Source: Gnetum montanum (Eukaryota > Streptophyta > Gnetopsida > Gnetales > Gnetaceae). Taken from it: a DNA stretch of 64,000 nt. Both the position numbers and the translations under genes were made by a program. Below the pieces are notes generated by a model. It ran no database searches, was not told the DNA's origin, and was given only the letters and a program-made list of their open reading frames with translations. This document shows positions 23,527 to 35,168 of the stretch, one piece after another. The stretch lies in contig MNCI01003938.1 in assembly GCA_015680685.1 (NCBI GenBank), positions 784,070-848,069 on the forward strand, read 5' to 3'. The stretch's first letter is position 1. Every line of letters begins with the position of its first letter.

Positions 23527-25900
23527 GTGGGTTTATGTAACATAGGTTTATTATCTCAAACTAGTGGTTTTAACATGTGTGTTTTGTTTCATAGGTATGC
23601 ATTGCAAAATGTCTCTTATTTAGTCAAAGTAATTGTTGTGGCTCTCAACCTGCCAAATGAAGGGGCTAAGGTTGCTCATCTATCAACAAAACCTAACCTT
23701 GAGAACAAGAAATTGTGGCTGAGATGGGCATATGACAAGGAGGATAAAATGTACAATGAAGGAGAGAACATATTTCAAGATTAGGACTTACCACCTATTT
23801 TCCACAAAAGGGCTTAATTGAATTTCAACTTATGTGGCTAGGGGAAGTGCATTTTAATGGGTAAATTTGTGGCCAATCTTTTCTAGTTTTATTTCATTGA
23901 AATCCAATGGTAGTTTGAAGAAACAAATTTAAGGAGACAAAAAATTCCATTCCCTTGCTTAATTAGAAGTCTATGAAAGCGTGTTGGGTCTTGGGATATA
24001 CTAATGATATCCCTAAGAAGGCTCAAAATGCGTCCTTCACTAAACTCCTAAAAACTGCAACACTAAGAAAGGATCTTGGTGAAGAAAAAGATGCAGAGAA
24101 GGAGGTAGAGATGCAAGAAAAAAAAACACAACATGAGCCTAAGTAGTGCCCATAGGCATAAGTTCTACCACCATTTCCACCACAAGATTATAGGTCGTTG
24201 ATGAGCCACTTGTAGAAGATCACTGAAGCAATTATCTGGGGAAGCAAAGATGAGTCCAAACTCTTTTGAGTCATGGATGATGTCATACAATCCATAGTGT
24301 TAGCTAACCTAGTGAAGGAGGAGATCTCAGAGGAGAAGAATCCTAATGGTCACAACAAATCTCTAGGAACACTGCATCTTTCGAAGTAACATTGGAAAGT
24401 AGAGAAGGTTCCATAGTCATGGTACTATACCATGAGGATGTAGTAGACGTAACATAAGTAATCATAGATCATATTAAAGAATCATTCAATGTGCCTATTG
24501 TGCACCTAATAGATCTAACAGGAGCTAGATATGTGCAAGTGTTGGCTAGGACTTCAATGACTCCTATGGTGCATGAGGATGTGCTTAATTAATTACTGTA
24601 GATGGGATAGGTAATATGACCACCTTGTTTGACATCCTTAGTGATGTCAGTGCAGCCTAGTTAGACCTCATCACCATGAAAGAAAAGTTGGTCATGGCAG
24701 AAGTTAGGGTAGAGCATGTGAAAGCAAAAATACAAAGATTGTAAGAAGAGCTAGTTGCCCTAAAATCTTAATGATGGGATCCCACCCGTTTTGTTGCACT
24801 AGACCAAATTGAGTAGTTTAGGACGGTGTAGCTAACCAAGCTAACTAAGGAGAGAGTAGTTCTTGAGCAAGAAAAAGAGAAGGTGGTTTGGAATGCCTTT
24901 GCTACTGATGTGTATTCTCATGCATACAAAAAGGCATTGAGCATTGTACAAGAAGAGAATAAGTAGCTCATCGTAGAAAATTCCAGGTTGATCACCATGG
25001 AAAAGGAAAAGAACATTCTAAAGGAAAACATCCACTAGTTAAGAGAACAACTAGTGAGGATCAACCAAGACATGAATAAATTAGCTATAGAGAATAGAAC
25101 CTTATCAATGGAGGAGGTCTACGCTATCCACTAGAAGTTAGAAATTGAAATTAGTGCATGAAAAAATAAGGCCAAAAAACATAAAAAACTACAGGAGAAC
25201 TTCCATGACCAAGTTGGCATGTACAAGTAGATTAATGAAAAAGAAATCTTGATCACCAAGGCCCACATCAGCTCCTTATTAACATCTAATCTTGAGTGGC
25301 AACCCATCTTGGATAGCTATGCCTTGGTCCATCAAGAGAAAGTCAAGAATAAAGACCTATAGATAGAATATCTAAAAGAATACATGGCATTGGCTAAATC
25401 TTAGGTATGTTAACCTTACCATGTTAATAGTAGGTTGTCCTTGAAATGAACTGGAAAAACAAGTGGCAACTACCTATGCGTTATATGAGAAGGAGTTTGT
25501 AGATCAAAAGGATGCTTTGCAGAAATTGCAGGTGGCAAACTCAGAATTAGAGATGGTTAAAGCTATCTATTAAGGACAAAAGGATGTAGACTTGAACCTA
25601 ACTTGAAGATTGACTAATTATCGTGATCTCAGAGACAAAGCTAAGGATTTCTACAAGGAACAATGATAGTTTGCAACTTGATATATAAAGGCAAATAAAA
25701 TGTTCCTACAATTGCTATGTCCTTGAAATGTATTGGTGCTAGCACACATTAGATCAATATCCTAGATGGTACAGGATCAAAGGATGAAAAAGGAGAAGCT
25801 GTAGGCACTACTTAATTGCTAGAAATTTCAATGGCTTGGTGACAAATGGAAGTAATCAATGGAAGATCCACCACCTTTGGGCACCACATGAGCTTCCTAG
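23527..25900 (+). pseudogene. ORF2 of element B, unknown function
   Basis: The open piece 23527-23784 ends with V-V-A-L-N-L-P-N-E-G-A-K-V-A-H-L-S-T and K-L-W-L-R-W-A-Y-D-K-E-D-K-M, aligned to the conserved block in A (17950-18120). The frame then breaks, but homology continues through P-F-P-C-L-I-R (about 23950) and Y-T-N-D-I to the long Lys/Glu-rich coiled-coil-like section (24650-25700), ending near M-E-D-P-P-P at about 25860. The 5' part (upstream of the D-V-I-V-D-F-S equivalent) is missing relative to A. It lies between the spacer and the 3' LTR, exactly as in A. Confidence 0.65.
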
Positions 25901-26083
25901 TTTTGTTTTTACTTTGTAATAATGTGTTCTAGTTTTTGTATTACACCACTATGATATGCTAGAGTCAATTATTTTGTTCATTATTTAAGTTAGTTAATAA
26001 TCCCATACCAGCCCAATATTATGTAAAGAACTTATTCCTCATTTTTTAACTCAAGGACGAGTTTTCATTTAGTCATGGGGGTA
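25901..26083 (+). other. 3' untranslated end of element B with polypurine-like run
   Basis: Contains the conserved box AACTCAAGGACGAG, then TTTCATTTAGTCATGGGGGT immediately before the 3' LTR, as in A (with GATAA) and inverted in C (28913-28950) and D. Confidence 0.6.
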
Positions 26084-26940
26084 TGATGAGTCATTGTTTG
26101 TCAAGTCCTGACATCGGATACATGATGTTAGAGCCCTGATGTTGGATCCAAGAAGCGATGTCAGATATTTGATGTCACCTCATCTGGGTTTGCCTATAAA
26201 TATAGCACTTGGATGCTCATATGAGACAGTATGTAGCATGTATGAAGTAGGGAGGAAGTTTTAGTTTTCAGTTTCTTTTCCTTAGAGTTTATTATTCCCA
26301 GTGCATGCCTACATTGTGATGTTTGTAATTGTATAGCACCTTTGTTCGAGTGTAACGTACTTGGACACATTACATAACTGGTAATAAAGATTGAGATTAT
26401 TTCCATCATTGCAACATCTACTTAGATTATTATTTCTTTTGAATTATTAATTATTTACTACTTCCTTTAGTTAAATGTTTCCATTTATTGTTGTTATTAA
26501 GTGGAATGTGTATGCCTTAATCATGAGCATTTAAGTGGAAATACTTGATAACCTAGTAGTGTATTGTTTGGCATATCTAGTGACATATTCTTGGAAATCC
26601 TAGAAGTAGTCTCACAAAGTCCAAGACATGGATGATTAAGGGAAAATACCTATCACACATAGGCTAGTTAGATTTTACTTTCCATTATTTAGTAGCTTAG
26701 TTAATTCATCTCTTTATTGCCATTAGGAGTAGAATAGAGTTAGACAACATCTTACACCTCACTTTGGACTAAACCATACATGACAAAGCTACCACTAGTC
26801 TAAGTCAGAAGATAGTGAATTACGATCAAAGCATAATGATCTAGATACCACAACTAGTCCCATCCACGAAATTCAACTAAATATTATGTGAATGCTTGTG
26901 ATTCATATGGTTGAGCATGGGGGTACCTTGCCACTCATCA
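26084..26940 (+). repeat. 3' LTR of element B
   Basis: 857 bp, the same length as the 5' LTR, TGATGAGTCATTG...GCCACTCATCA, with the GACATCGGATACATGATGT-type U3 words (26110-26185). TATA-like CTATAAATATAG at 26193-26204. AATAAAG lies in the polyadenylation region near 26383. The flanking ATAAT at 26941 completes the target duplication. Confidence 0.9.
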
Positions 26941-26945
26941 ATAAT

Positions 26946-26990
26946 ATATGGATTTAGTATTCGAAAAGTGAATTAATATTGGAGTAAACC
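26946..26990 (+). mobile_element. LTR G, right tail after element B
   Basis: ATATGGATTTAGTATTCG continues LTR G from 10570. The order matches the inverse of LTR F at 8640-8690. The PBS expected after it is not recognisable, so the element carrying G is truncated or too diverged. Confidence 0.6.
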
Positions 26991-27339
26991 TGCTTCATAT
27001 GCCTTGAAGATCTATGAGTTAACCTACTTACAATAGCTAATTTTAGTTAATATTCAAACAATAAAATTGTATAAGAAATCCTAGAAAGCCACATCCACCA
27101 ACACCATTATCTCCTATTCCATTTTTTATATCTCCTCCTTAGTCCTTAGTCATGGGAAAGATATCCATTTTATGTAGTGTTTTGGGATAGTTACATATAG
27201 CCTAGAATCTATCATTATGTAGTATTTTGGTCATGTTGTGTGATAGTATATTATGCATATGTGTATGTATTTGTCCTAGGTATTTATGTGTTTTTTTCCT
27301 AAGGCATTATTATTATACTTCTAACCATCTTCTAATGGG
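26991..27339. other. No recognisable gene
   Basis: AT-rich sequence without conserved motifs. It may include the end of a chromovirus-type LTR preceding the gag start of element J. Confidence 0.35.
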
Positions 27340-27720
27340 TGTTAGGGCTTTTCTATGAATGTAGGTACTATGAACATTGATGCATAGTCCATCTTGAGTA
27401 CATCCTTCATTTGTAGTTGGTATGGGACTCTTGGATATAGTATTAGAACTATGGTTGGTGGTGATTCATGGTTTGTGATTGTGGTTCATTGCTCATGATT
27501 CATGTATTGCTATGGTACATAAAAAGAAAAATAAAGGGATCCAAAATCCTCATGATGCTCCTCCTAGTTCCACGTTTCTCAATGGGCTAGTTGGGGATGT
27601 CAATCTAGAAGAATGAGTGCACAAGGAAGTGCATAAGGATATGCATGAAAGTGAATACATGGATATTGATGAGGAGGTGCCTTTCTAGAGGATAAATTGA
27701 AAAGGTAAATTATATATTGA
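27340..27720 (+). pseudogene. Leader and gag start of a chromovirus-type element (J)
   Basis: Aligns with 55100-55522 of element H. It contains a decayed primer site (TAGTATTAGAACTATGG at about 27437), then an ATG at 27512 opening M-V-H-K-K-K-N-K and the H-x-S-E-Y-M-D-I-D-E-E-V-P-F motif also present in H. A stop in the middle and loss of the rest of gag make it a fragment. No PR or RT follows before the LINE 3' end at 28.0 kb. Confidence 0.6.
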
Positions 27721-28002
27721 CTAATTCTAATGTTAATTTGTAGATCTTACAAGTATAGAACATTCAACCTCAATTTTAGTAACATCTTCAAGCACAATTA
27801 GTAAGAGCTATGAAAGTATTCATAGCACAAAATAAACTTAAGATTTAGATATGGATTTTTCCTATGCTTACATTTGTTGGTTTTTAGAGTAGAAGACTAA
27901 ATTTTTTCATTTTTATCATATAATAGGAGTTTATTTTTATAAAATATAAGAAATTTTTAGATTGATATGTAGTTGTGATATTATTTTGGCTCTAATCCAT
28001 AT

Positions 28003-28031
28003 ATCATCATCATCATCATCATCATCATCAT
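28003..28031. repeat. (CAT)n trinucleotide run at a LINE 3' end
   Basis: About nine to ten ATC/CAT units. On the minus strand this is an (ATG)n tail directly after the G-G-G-A-T-A-A-G-G-C-T box typical of a plant LINE 3' end, so it marks the terminus of the minus-strand LINE. Confidence 0.8.
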
Positions 28032-28131
28032 AGCCTTATCCCAAGCAAATGGGGTTGGCTACATGAGTTCTTTTTCATCATATGCCTTTATGAAGAGCTA
28101 GATCTTTATTTATTTGTAGTTTTTTCAAGTT
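28032..28131 (-). mobile_element. LINE 3' terminal segment, split from its RT by element C
   Basis: Minus-strand reading continues the frame from 44977 across element C: the D-D-L-K-K-L-Q-I-N-K-D-L-A-L-H stretch, then H-V-A-N-P-type residues and the GGGATAAGGCT box before the (ATG)n tail. This is the C-terminus and 3' end of the non-LTR retrotransposon whose RT lies at 44977-47450. The two parts are 17 kb apart because element C inserted at 28131/44972. Confidence 0.75.
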
Positions 28132-28912
28132 TGATGAGTGGTGAAGTACCCCTACACTCAACCATATGAATACGAGTGTCTCACGCGGGATCTGGTTGAA
28201 CTCCAAGGACTAAGTGCTTATGTGCCTTAATGGAACACTTAGAGTTAATCAATCGTTGTCCTCCCAAACTTACTTGTATTGTCATGGTTGTATGATTAAG
28301 TAAGTTTGAAGTATATGATTTTTATAACTTTTATCTTTTTAAGGTCTTATGCTAATAGGAGAAGGTAAGGAGAACTAAGTGACTAACTTACATTAACTAT
28401 TTACTAACTAAGTTCTAATTGTTCCTAACACCAGTATCTGTTCCCACTTGCCGCACACATCCTGAACTAGTGCAATGCTGCTGGGATTACCAAACACTAA
28501 TTGTCACTAGGTTACTAAGTGCTACACACATGCTTGAAGCGGTCGTACTGAGTGTACTTAACTAGGAGAGTCAAGGGTTGAGAAAGAGATTAATTAGCTA
28601 GGAAAGCATTTAAACATTCAACAATAATTAATTACTATTTAACTTAGTCCATATGCTACAAAATTTATCATAAAGTTCATCTTTATTTCCATACACAAAT
28701 GTGTGCTCAGGTACAATTTGCTCGAATAAAGATCCGTTCACTTTAAGACTCTTACTGTGGGCACATGGAAATTATTCTAACTTTGGAATGGTAAAACTGC
28801 TAGAGTTTGGCTAAGTATCTAAGTCTAACTATTTGGAACAAGGGAAGCTACCTCTTATTTATAGAAAATGAAATGGGACGCAATATCACGTACGTGATAT
28901 CATGGCTCATCA
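28132..28912 (-). repeat. 3' LTR of element C
   Basis: 781 bp, TGATGAGTGGTGAAG...CATGGCTCATCA (plus-strand reading). GATATC/CACGTACGTGATATC words are at 28882-28903. TATA reading TATAAATAAGAGG on the minus strand at about 28850-28863. It is shorter than the 5' LTR, mostly in the palindrome region. Confidence 0.88.
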
Positions 28913-29557
28913 CACCCCCATGACTGAATGAAAGCTCGTCCTCGAGTTCCTTACAAAATATTGGAAAGATATGGAATTATTGACCTAGATGACACTAATG
29001 GTGAATGGGGTGACATGTGAATGGATCAACATTACAATACATGGAAACATTAGTGTTCATGACCGTAAGAGTGAACACTATGTACATTTGACATCCAACC
29101 TTATTTGGCAGCTAAGAGAGAAGAAAGAAGAGAGAAAAGGAGAAGTCTGTTGTTGTCAATGCCAAGATTGTGCTTTTCCATTGTTCGTCCATAAGCACTT
29201 CATGAATCTCATTCCTTGCATACTGATTCTAGCACCAGTCCATCCTAAGTGTTTCCTCCAAGTCCAATCCATTGCTGTATGATTCCCATCTACACACACA
29301 ACATAGTCACATATTAGCAAGGGTAAATAAATCACAATGCAATTAATACCTTGCCTTAGTATAAAGTCCATTGGCTGAGTTGTGATATGTCTAATACGGA
29401 GTCTAGAGATATAACATTGGTGACTACCGAAGGTGTAGGGGTTAGGAGAAAATTGAAAAAATTAGACCAGGGCGCCCATGACTAAGTGCAAACCTCCAGT
29501 AGCGATAGAATGGAAAAAGATAAGGAAAAAGAAAGATGGAGAAAAATAGACAATGGC
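28913..29557 (-). other. 3' end of element C interior with a small shared ORF
   Basis: Begins with the polypurine-type box (plus strand CACCCCCATGACTGAATG) and corresponds to 30350-30990 in D. On the minus strand the frame 29371-29156 contains V-C-V-D-G-N-H, W-R-K-H-L-G-W and M-Q-G-M-R-F-M, matched in D by V-C-V-D-D-N-H, W-R-E-H-L-E-W and M-Q-G-A-R-S-M. Whether this is coding is uncertain. Element D is inserted at 29558. Confidence 0.5.
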
Positions 29558-30349
29558 TGATGAGTGGCGAGGTACCCCTACACTCAACCATAGGAATACG
29601 AGTGTAGCACGCACGATCCGGTCGAACTCCGTAGACTAAGTGCCTACACGCCTCATGGAACACTTAAGGTTAATCATTCGTTGTCTTACCAGACTTACTT
29701 GTAGTTTCCACGGTGTATGGTTAAGTAAGTCTGAGGTATGTAATTTTTATAGTTTTTATGTTTTATCTCTTATGCTATTGAGGTGAAGGATGAAGAGATT
29801 AATTGACTAAATTTAACTAACTAACTAAGCTTGAATTAATCTAGCATCAGCATCCATTCCCACTTATCATTCACACCCTGAACCAAATGCAACCTTGGTT
29901 ACCAAACGCTAGTCGTTGCTGGGATTACCAAGTGTAACGCATGTGCTCGAAGTGGTCGTACTAAGGCACTTAACTAGGAGAGAAGGGTTGAGAGAGATTT
30001 AATCAACTAATAAAGAATTTAAATGGTAAATAGTAAATAACAGTAAATAAAAGTCCTATTTAGCCTATTCCATGCACTACAAGGTTTATCCAAGAAGTTT
30101 GTCTTTATTTCCATACACAACTTGTGTTTAGGTATAATATTGCTTGAATAAAGATCCATTCACTTTGGAGTTCCTACTGCAGGCACATGGAAATTATTCT
30201 ATCTCTGAAGAGGAAAAGCTGCCAGAGTTTCACTACGGTCTAGGCCTAGATGAAAAAAAAAGGAGAGTTGCCTCTTATTTATAGACTTGGCGGCACATCG
30301 CGATATCACATACATGATATTGTGGCCCATGCGATATCGCGTCCCATCA
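29558..30349 (-). repeat. 3' LTR of element D
   Basis: 792 bp, TGATGAGTGGCGAGG...GCGTCCCATCA. U3 words CGCGATATC, CATGATATTG and GCGATATCGCG at 30297-30342. On the minus strand TATAAATAAGAGG lies at about 30272-30285. It closely resembles the 5' LTR 38577-39390. Confidence 0.9.
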
Positions 30350-32205
30350 GACCTCCATAACTAAATGAAAACTCATCCTTGAGTTCCTTACAAAATATTG
30401 GGAAGGTATGGGATTATTGACTCAAATGGAACTAATGGGATGACATGTGAACAGATCATCATTACAAGACACAACAAAACTGGTGTTCATGAAAACAAGG
30501 GTGAACACCTTTTACATTTGACATCAGGCCTTAGTTGGCAGCTGAGAAAGAGAGAGAGAGAGAAGTGTTGCTGTTACCAATGACAAGATTGCACCTTTTT
30601 TTGTCCATCTTTAATCGTGCCATCGATCTTGCTCCTTGCATAGCTGCTTCAGCACTGATCCATTCCAAGTGTTCCCTCCAGATACAACCTATTATTGCAT
30701 GGTTGTCATCTACACACACAACACAGTCTTATATTAGCAAGGGTAAATGAATCATCATGTAATTGATACCTTGCTTCGGTGTAAGTCCATTGGCTAAGTT
30801 GTGGTATGGCTGATATGGATCTGAAGATATAATAGTAGTGACTACCGAAGGTGTAGGGGTTAGGAAAAAATTGAAAAAATTGGGCCCTATACCTCCATGA
30901 CTAATTGCAAACCTCCAGTAGTGATAGAATGGAGAAAGAAAAAGAACAAGAAAGAGGGAGAAAAAGAGAAAACTAGGACATCGATGAAATGAATGTCAAG
31001 ATGGAAATGAACAAAATAAAATGGATTGAAAAAATGTTAAGGGAAAGAATTTAATGGATGCACCAAATAGGAATGCCAGTGGTCATCCCCAAAGTAGGCT
31101 CATTCCCTTAATGCCATGACAAACCCACATTCAAAGAGTTCGTAGGCTCTAGGAATGTCATTTTGAATAAGAGTTAAAGTCTTAACCACAGAAATTTACC
31201 AAAAAGAAAACAATGCATCAACCAAAATATACACTAATGATACAATCGACAATGAGGAGAAGGATGGAGAGAATAGAATGGAATGGAGTCTCAAGAATAA
31301 GGTGATGTATAGCCCCTTGTGTATTTAATGATTAATGTGACTTAGTAGATCCCATTCCAAGTCTGGCCTCAAACCAACCACATCCAGTGACTTGAATAAC
31401 AAGAATGCCTTCCCTAAGAGCCACCACCATTTTGATGAAATGAAGGAGGAGAGAGAATGGGAAGCAAGAAGGGCCTTAGTTAGAGGAAACATTTTTATTT
31501 GAGTTCCATAACTAGTGCTTGTAGCCCAAGGGATTATTTTGTCTACGGGGTGTGCTTTGAATTATGACTTATTTTTGTTTTATGTGTTTATATGTGAGAA
31601 CCACACCATGCAAAGATTTTGTTATTTTTATTAGCTTAGCTTCCTGATAAGTGAGTGACATCGGAACGGTAAGAAAACTCAAGAAGAAAACATCCAAGCA
31701 CCCAAGAGAATGACCAACACAAATGCATCAAGTTCCCTTCAAGTCACATCCTTTTCAATCCTTGAGTCCTTCCTTAGTTTGAGAAATACCTAGTCACTGA
31801 TTCGTTAGAGTTCTTATTATTGAGAAGGGAATTGTATAGTTCCAAGCCAAGAGAGACCATAGAATTTGTGGATGAATTGATGAAGTGAACTCATTGCATG
31901 TCATATCAAAAGAAACATACCTTAGTATCAACATCATAACTTAAAGGTAAAAACCAAGCATTAGCAATCAATGAAAAATAGTTCATACCATCATTAAGAA
32001 CACTTATTGGGTGACAAACTCGTAGGATGGGTGCACACACACACACACACACAAAGAAATAAGAAAGTATAATGATGTTGTAAAACAAAAACAAGAAAAG
32101 TTAAAGAAATTTTTAAAACAAAAATGTGCAAAAAAAAAACATGTAAAACAAAAATGTGTAAAAAAAAGTGTAAAACAAAAACTTAAAAGAACTAAGGGTC
32201 TCCAA
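30350..32205 (-). other. 3' non-coding region of element D
   Basis: No pol domain. It begins at the polypurine box (plus strand GACCTCCATAACTAAATG) and includes the small frame shared with C (30719-30531, V-C-V-D-D-N-H). A stretch (30991-32205) has a counterpart in C at 39391-40630, with boxes such as GAGTTCGTAGGCTCT and CAAAAAGAAAA. A (CA)n run of about 12 units lies at 32033-32056 and A-rich repeats at 32110-32190. I see no conserved protein in the 1.2-kb middle part. Confidence 0.55.
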
Positions 32206-32208
32206 TGA

Positions 32209-33350
32209 TTAGCATAGGTGGCCATCTCCCCCATGACTGAATGGAAAGGGAGAGATCTGAAATAAAGAGTGAGGTTGCTTGATAGCAGAGGTGTAATTGG
32301 TACTGGCTTTTCTTGGTTCACGGAAGGGTTTTGTATATTGCACATTAACCAATAACCTTTTATCCAGGCTTTCAGGTTTATATATTGTCATGGCTCTGGA
32401 GGGAAAGGTCGTATAAATAATATAGGGTCCTTCCCACAATATTTGAAATTTCGTACACTGTGGTACATGCATGGGGTTCCAGTAAACGACCTTGTCTCCT
32501 GGTTGGTACCTAACCCTTTGAATTCTTAAGTCATGATGCTATTTATTATGTGCCTTGTGGAACTCATTTGATGACAGATCAACTAATCTATTCTCATCTA
32601 GCAAGTTTAGGGTTGCCAACCTTTGTTTTTATGCTAGGTCAAGGTCAAGGTGAAGGTTGCAAGCCATGAATAGTGTATGGAGCTTAGTCTGTATAGGGAG
32701 CTTTGGCAATTTTTCATATAATAACTCATAGGGAGAGTAGCCTGTAGGGAGTTTCCAAGTGGAGTGGTATGCCTAAAGGGTGTCGTTCAGTTTCATGCTC
32801 CAATCTCACCTAAATTTGCTAATTGTTCTCGTTAATGTTCTCGTAATCTCCCAATTAGTAACCTTGGCTTGGCCATTAGCTTGGGGGTGGTAAGGTGTGG
32901 TCAATTTATGTTCAACCCCTAAGTGTTGCATTAATTTGTGAAAGGTTAGACCCATAAAATGTGTTCCATTATCAGAGATGAGTGCACATTGCACACCAAA
33001 CCTATTTACAATTTGTTGTTGTACAAATCATGCAGTCGTAGATGATGTGTAGTTTGTTACAGCAGCTGCTTCAGCCCATTTGGTTAAATAGTCAATAGCA
33101 ACAATGATATATGCTTTTCTGTTGGACATTGGTGTAATGGGCTCCATAAAATCTATTCCCCATATGTTGAAGGGTTCCAAAGGTTGAATCCATTGTTGCG
33201 GATCCCCCATTCTAGTAGTCATTCCACCATCACATTGGCATCATTCACAGGATTGGGCAAAATGATGGGCATCTCAAAATAGTGTTGGCCAGTAATATCT
33301 TGCAAGAGAGATCTTGGTTGCCGTTCGTCTCCCAGCATAGTGACCCCCAC
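32209..33350 (-). pseudogene. Integrase of element D (zinc-finger remnant, core, C-terminal part)
   Basis: Frames 33222-33028 and 32994-32806 hold the catalytic core: W-G-I-D-F-M-E-P-I with the first acidic residue, Y-I-I-V-A-I-D-Y-L-T-K-W-A-E-A with the second landmark, then S-D-N-G-T-H-F-M-G and H-P-Q-A-N-G-Q-A with the D-N-G-T box. Upstream H/C residues near 33240 are a remnant of the HHCC finger. The C-terminal part 32472-32209 has K-F-Q-I-L-W-E-G-P-Y-I-I and L-V-N-V-Q-Y-T-K-P-F, then I-x-P. The integrase inserts element cDNA into chromosomes. Frame breaks separate the pieces. No chromodomain is visible, consistent with a non-chromovirus. Confidence 0.85.
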
Positions 33351-33384
33351 AAGGGCCCTCATGAGCATCCTGAAGAACTTTTAA

Positions 33385-33960
33385 TTAATCCTCATCGGGA
33401 ACACACCATCGAACCAAGCCATCAGGATAGACTTTATAGAGTTGTCCCTTGATTTCCATGAAGTACTTAGTTTTGTGAAGAAACTGTTGTTTCTTCCTAA
33501 AGTCCAACCCTTGTGGTGTTTGTTGGAAAAGGAGATAAGTAAGAATGCTACTATACCAATTTGTTCCTATGGGTTGGTTATTCACTACACCGAAAAAGAG
33601 GGTTTCATCAGGAAAATGATCAGATACAACATATTCATCCTCTTTGCTATCCCAATGCAATCCAGATAAGCGATCTACGATTACATTCTCAGTGCCTTTG
33701 CAATCTACTATTGTTAAATCAAACTCCTGAAGGATTACCAACCAACGTATGATACGTGGGCTAACCATTGGCTTGTTCATCAGGAACCTAATTGCACTAT
33801 GATCCGTATGGATGTATACTTTGTAGCCCAATACATCGTGCCTAAATTTATCTAGTGCAAACACTACATCCATTAATTCCTTTTCCGTAGTTGTGTAGTT
33901 GAGTTGTGCACCAGTGATACTCTTACTGGCACAGTGGATATAATAAGGTTATTTTTGTTC
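33385..33960 (-). pseudogene. RNase H of element D
   Basis: Frame 33873-33385 (162 codons) contains V-F-A-L-D-K-F-R-H-D, G-Y-K-V-Y-I-H-T-D-H-S-A-I-R-F-L and P-R-I-I-R-W-L-V-I-L-Q-E-F-D, the standard RNase H/connection block that degrades the RNA strand of the hybrid. It continues into the linker L-D-F-R-K-K-Q-Q-F-L toward integrase. Upstream of 33873 a stop separates it from RT. The same block survives in element M at 3540-3790. Confidence 0.88.
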
Positions 33961-34250
33961 ATCTAATTGTGTTAGTATAGCTCCTAAGGCATAATTAGAT
34001 GCATCGGTCATGATATGAAATGGCCTAGACCAATCAGGGGCTTGTACAATAGGATTTTCCACAAGCCTTTGTTTGAGATTTTGGAAGGCTCATTAACATT
34101 CCCTGGTCCATTCGAATGATGCATATTTTTTTGTTAATTCCACCAATGATTTGGCAATTTTGGAGAAGTTCCGATAAATCTCCTATAGTAGCCAGTGTGT
34201 CCAAGGAATGATAGAATGTCCTTGACCATTTTTGGTTGGCGAGTGATTCC

Positions 34251-34930
34251 TTAGATGACCCTAACTTTTTCTGGATCTACCTCTATTCCTGATTGTGAAA
34301 CCTTATGCCCCAATACTATGCCCTCTTGAATCATCAAATGGCTTTTTTGCCAGTTGAGCTTTAGGTTGGTTTCAACGCATTGTTTCAACACTTGCTCTAA
34401 CCAATCTAGGGCTTGATCAAAGCTTGACCCATAAGTGGAGAAGTCATCCATAAAGACTTCTACTTCGTTACCAATTTGCTATTGAAATATGCTTAGAACT
34501 AATCATTGAAATGTGGTAGGGGCATTGCACAAGCCAAATGGCATTTGTTTATATGAAAATGTTCCCCAAGAATTGGTGAACATTGTTTTGGCTTGGTCTT
34601 CTAGTGCGATCCGTATTTGGTTGTACCCACTATAACCATCCAAAAAACTATAATAGTGATGCCCTACTATAGTGTCTAAGACCTGGTCAACAAATGGAAA
34701 TGGGAAGTGATCCTTGAATGTTGCAATATTTAATAGCCTAAAATCTATGCATACCCTCCATTTGCCCCCTTTTTTAGGTACGATTACTAGAGGACTAACC
34801 CATTTACTATTAACAATGGGATAAATGAACCCAGCCTTGAGAAGTTGTTCTATTTTTTCTTTTACTATTTGTTTCAACTTCAGGTTCAATCATCTGTATG
34901 GTTGTTTTCGAGGCTTCATGGAGAAGTCTA
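34251..34930 (-). pseudogene. Reverse transcriptase of element D
   Basis: Two frames, 34889-34503 and 34451-34251. The first has S-K-W-V-S-P-L-V-I-V-P-K-K, W-R-V-C-I-D-F-R-L-L-N, Y-S-F-L-D-G-Y-S-G-Y-N-Q-I and M-P-F-G-L-C-N-A-P. The second starts M-D-D-F-S-T-Y-G-S-S-F, the active-site F-M-D-D-F strand, and carries E-G-I-V-L-G-H-K-V-S, G-I-E-V-D-P-E-K. These match Tat/Athila-branch reverse transcriptases closely. A stop between the frames (34452-34502) and one before 34251 inactivate it. Confidence 0.92.
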
Positions 34931-35168
34931 TGTAAATCCTATGCTAGCATATCCTAAAATATATTTCAGTTAGTTCAGGGTATGACTAGGCAAAGGTTGT
35001 TTACCATTTATTTATCACCTTTAGCAAACTCTCTTTTTGCTTGGGAGCAAGCTTTGCATTGATGATTACCAGTTTTTCATTTTTAAGGGTCATGTATTCC
35101 AAACCAGTGGGCAATGATTTTAAATCTAGGGGCTTTTGTTTAAACTTCTCGGGAATCTCCAACTTCCC

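Larger units (their letters stand above)
10571..26940 (+). mobile_element. Element B: non-autonomous gypsy-like LTR retrotransposon
   Basis: Two 857-bp LTRs (10571-11427 and 26084-26940) in the same orientation are bounded by ATAAT at 10566-10570 and 26941-26945, a perfect 5-bp target duplication. Inside, in order: an Asp-tRNA-like PBS, a gag relic (interrupted by element A), a T-rich spacer, ORF2 and a short polypurine end before the 3' LTR. No PR, RT, RNase H or integrase motif is present. Without A the element is about 7.6 kb. The LTR and gag are related to those of C and D, suggesting trans-mobilisation by such elements (inference). Confidence 0.9.

Noticed and set aside
28003-28031. Independent microsatellite
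   Set aside because: It directly follows LINE 3' end sequence, so it is best read as the LINE tail.
32209-32472. Possible chromodomain after the integrase of D
   Set aside because: The residues fit the integrase C-terminal part. The aromatic cage pattern of a chromodomain is not seen.
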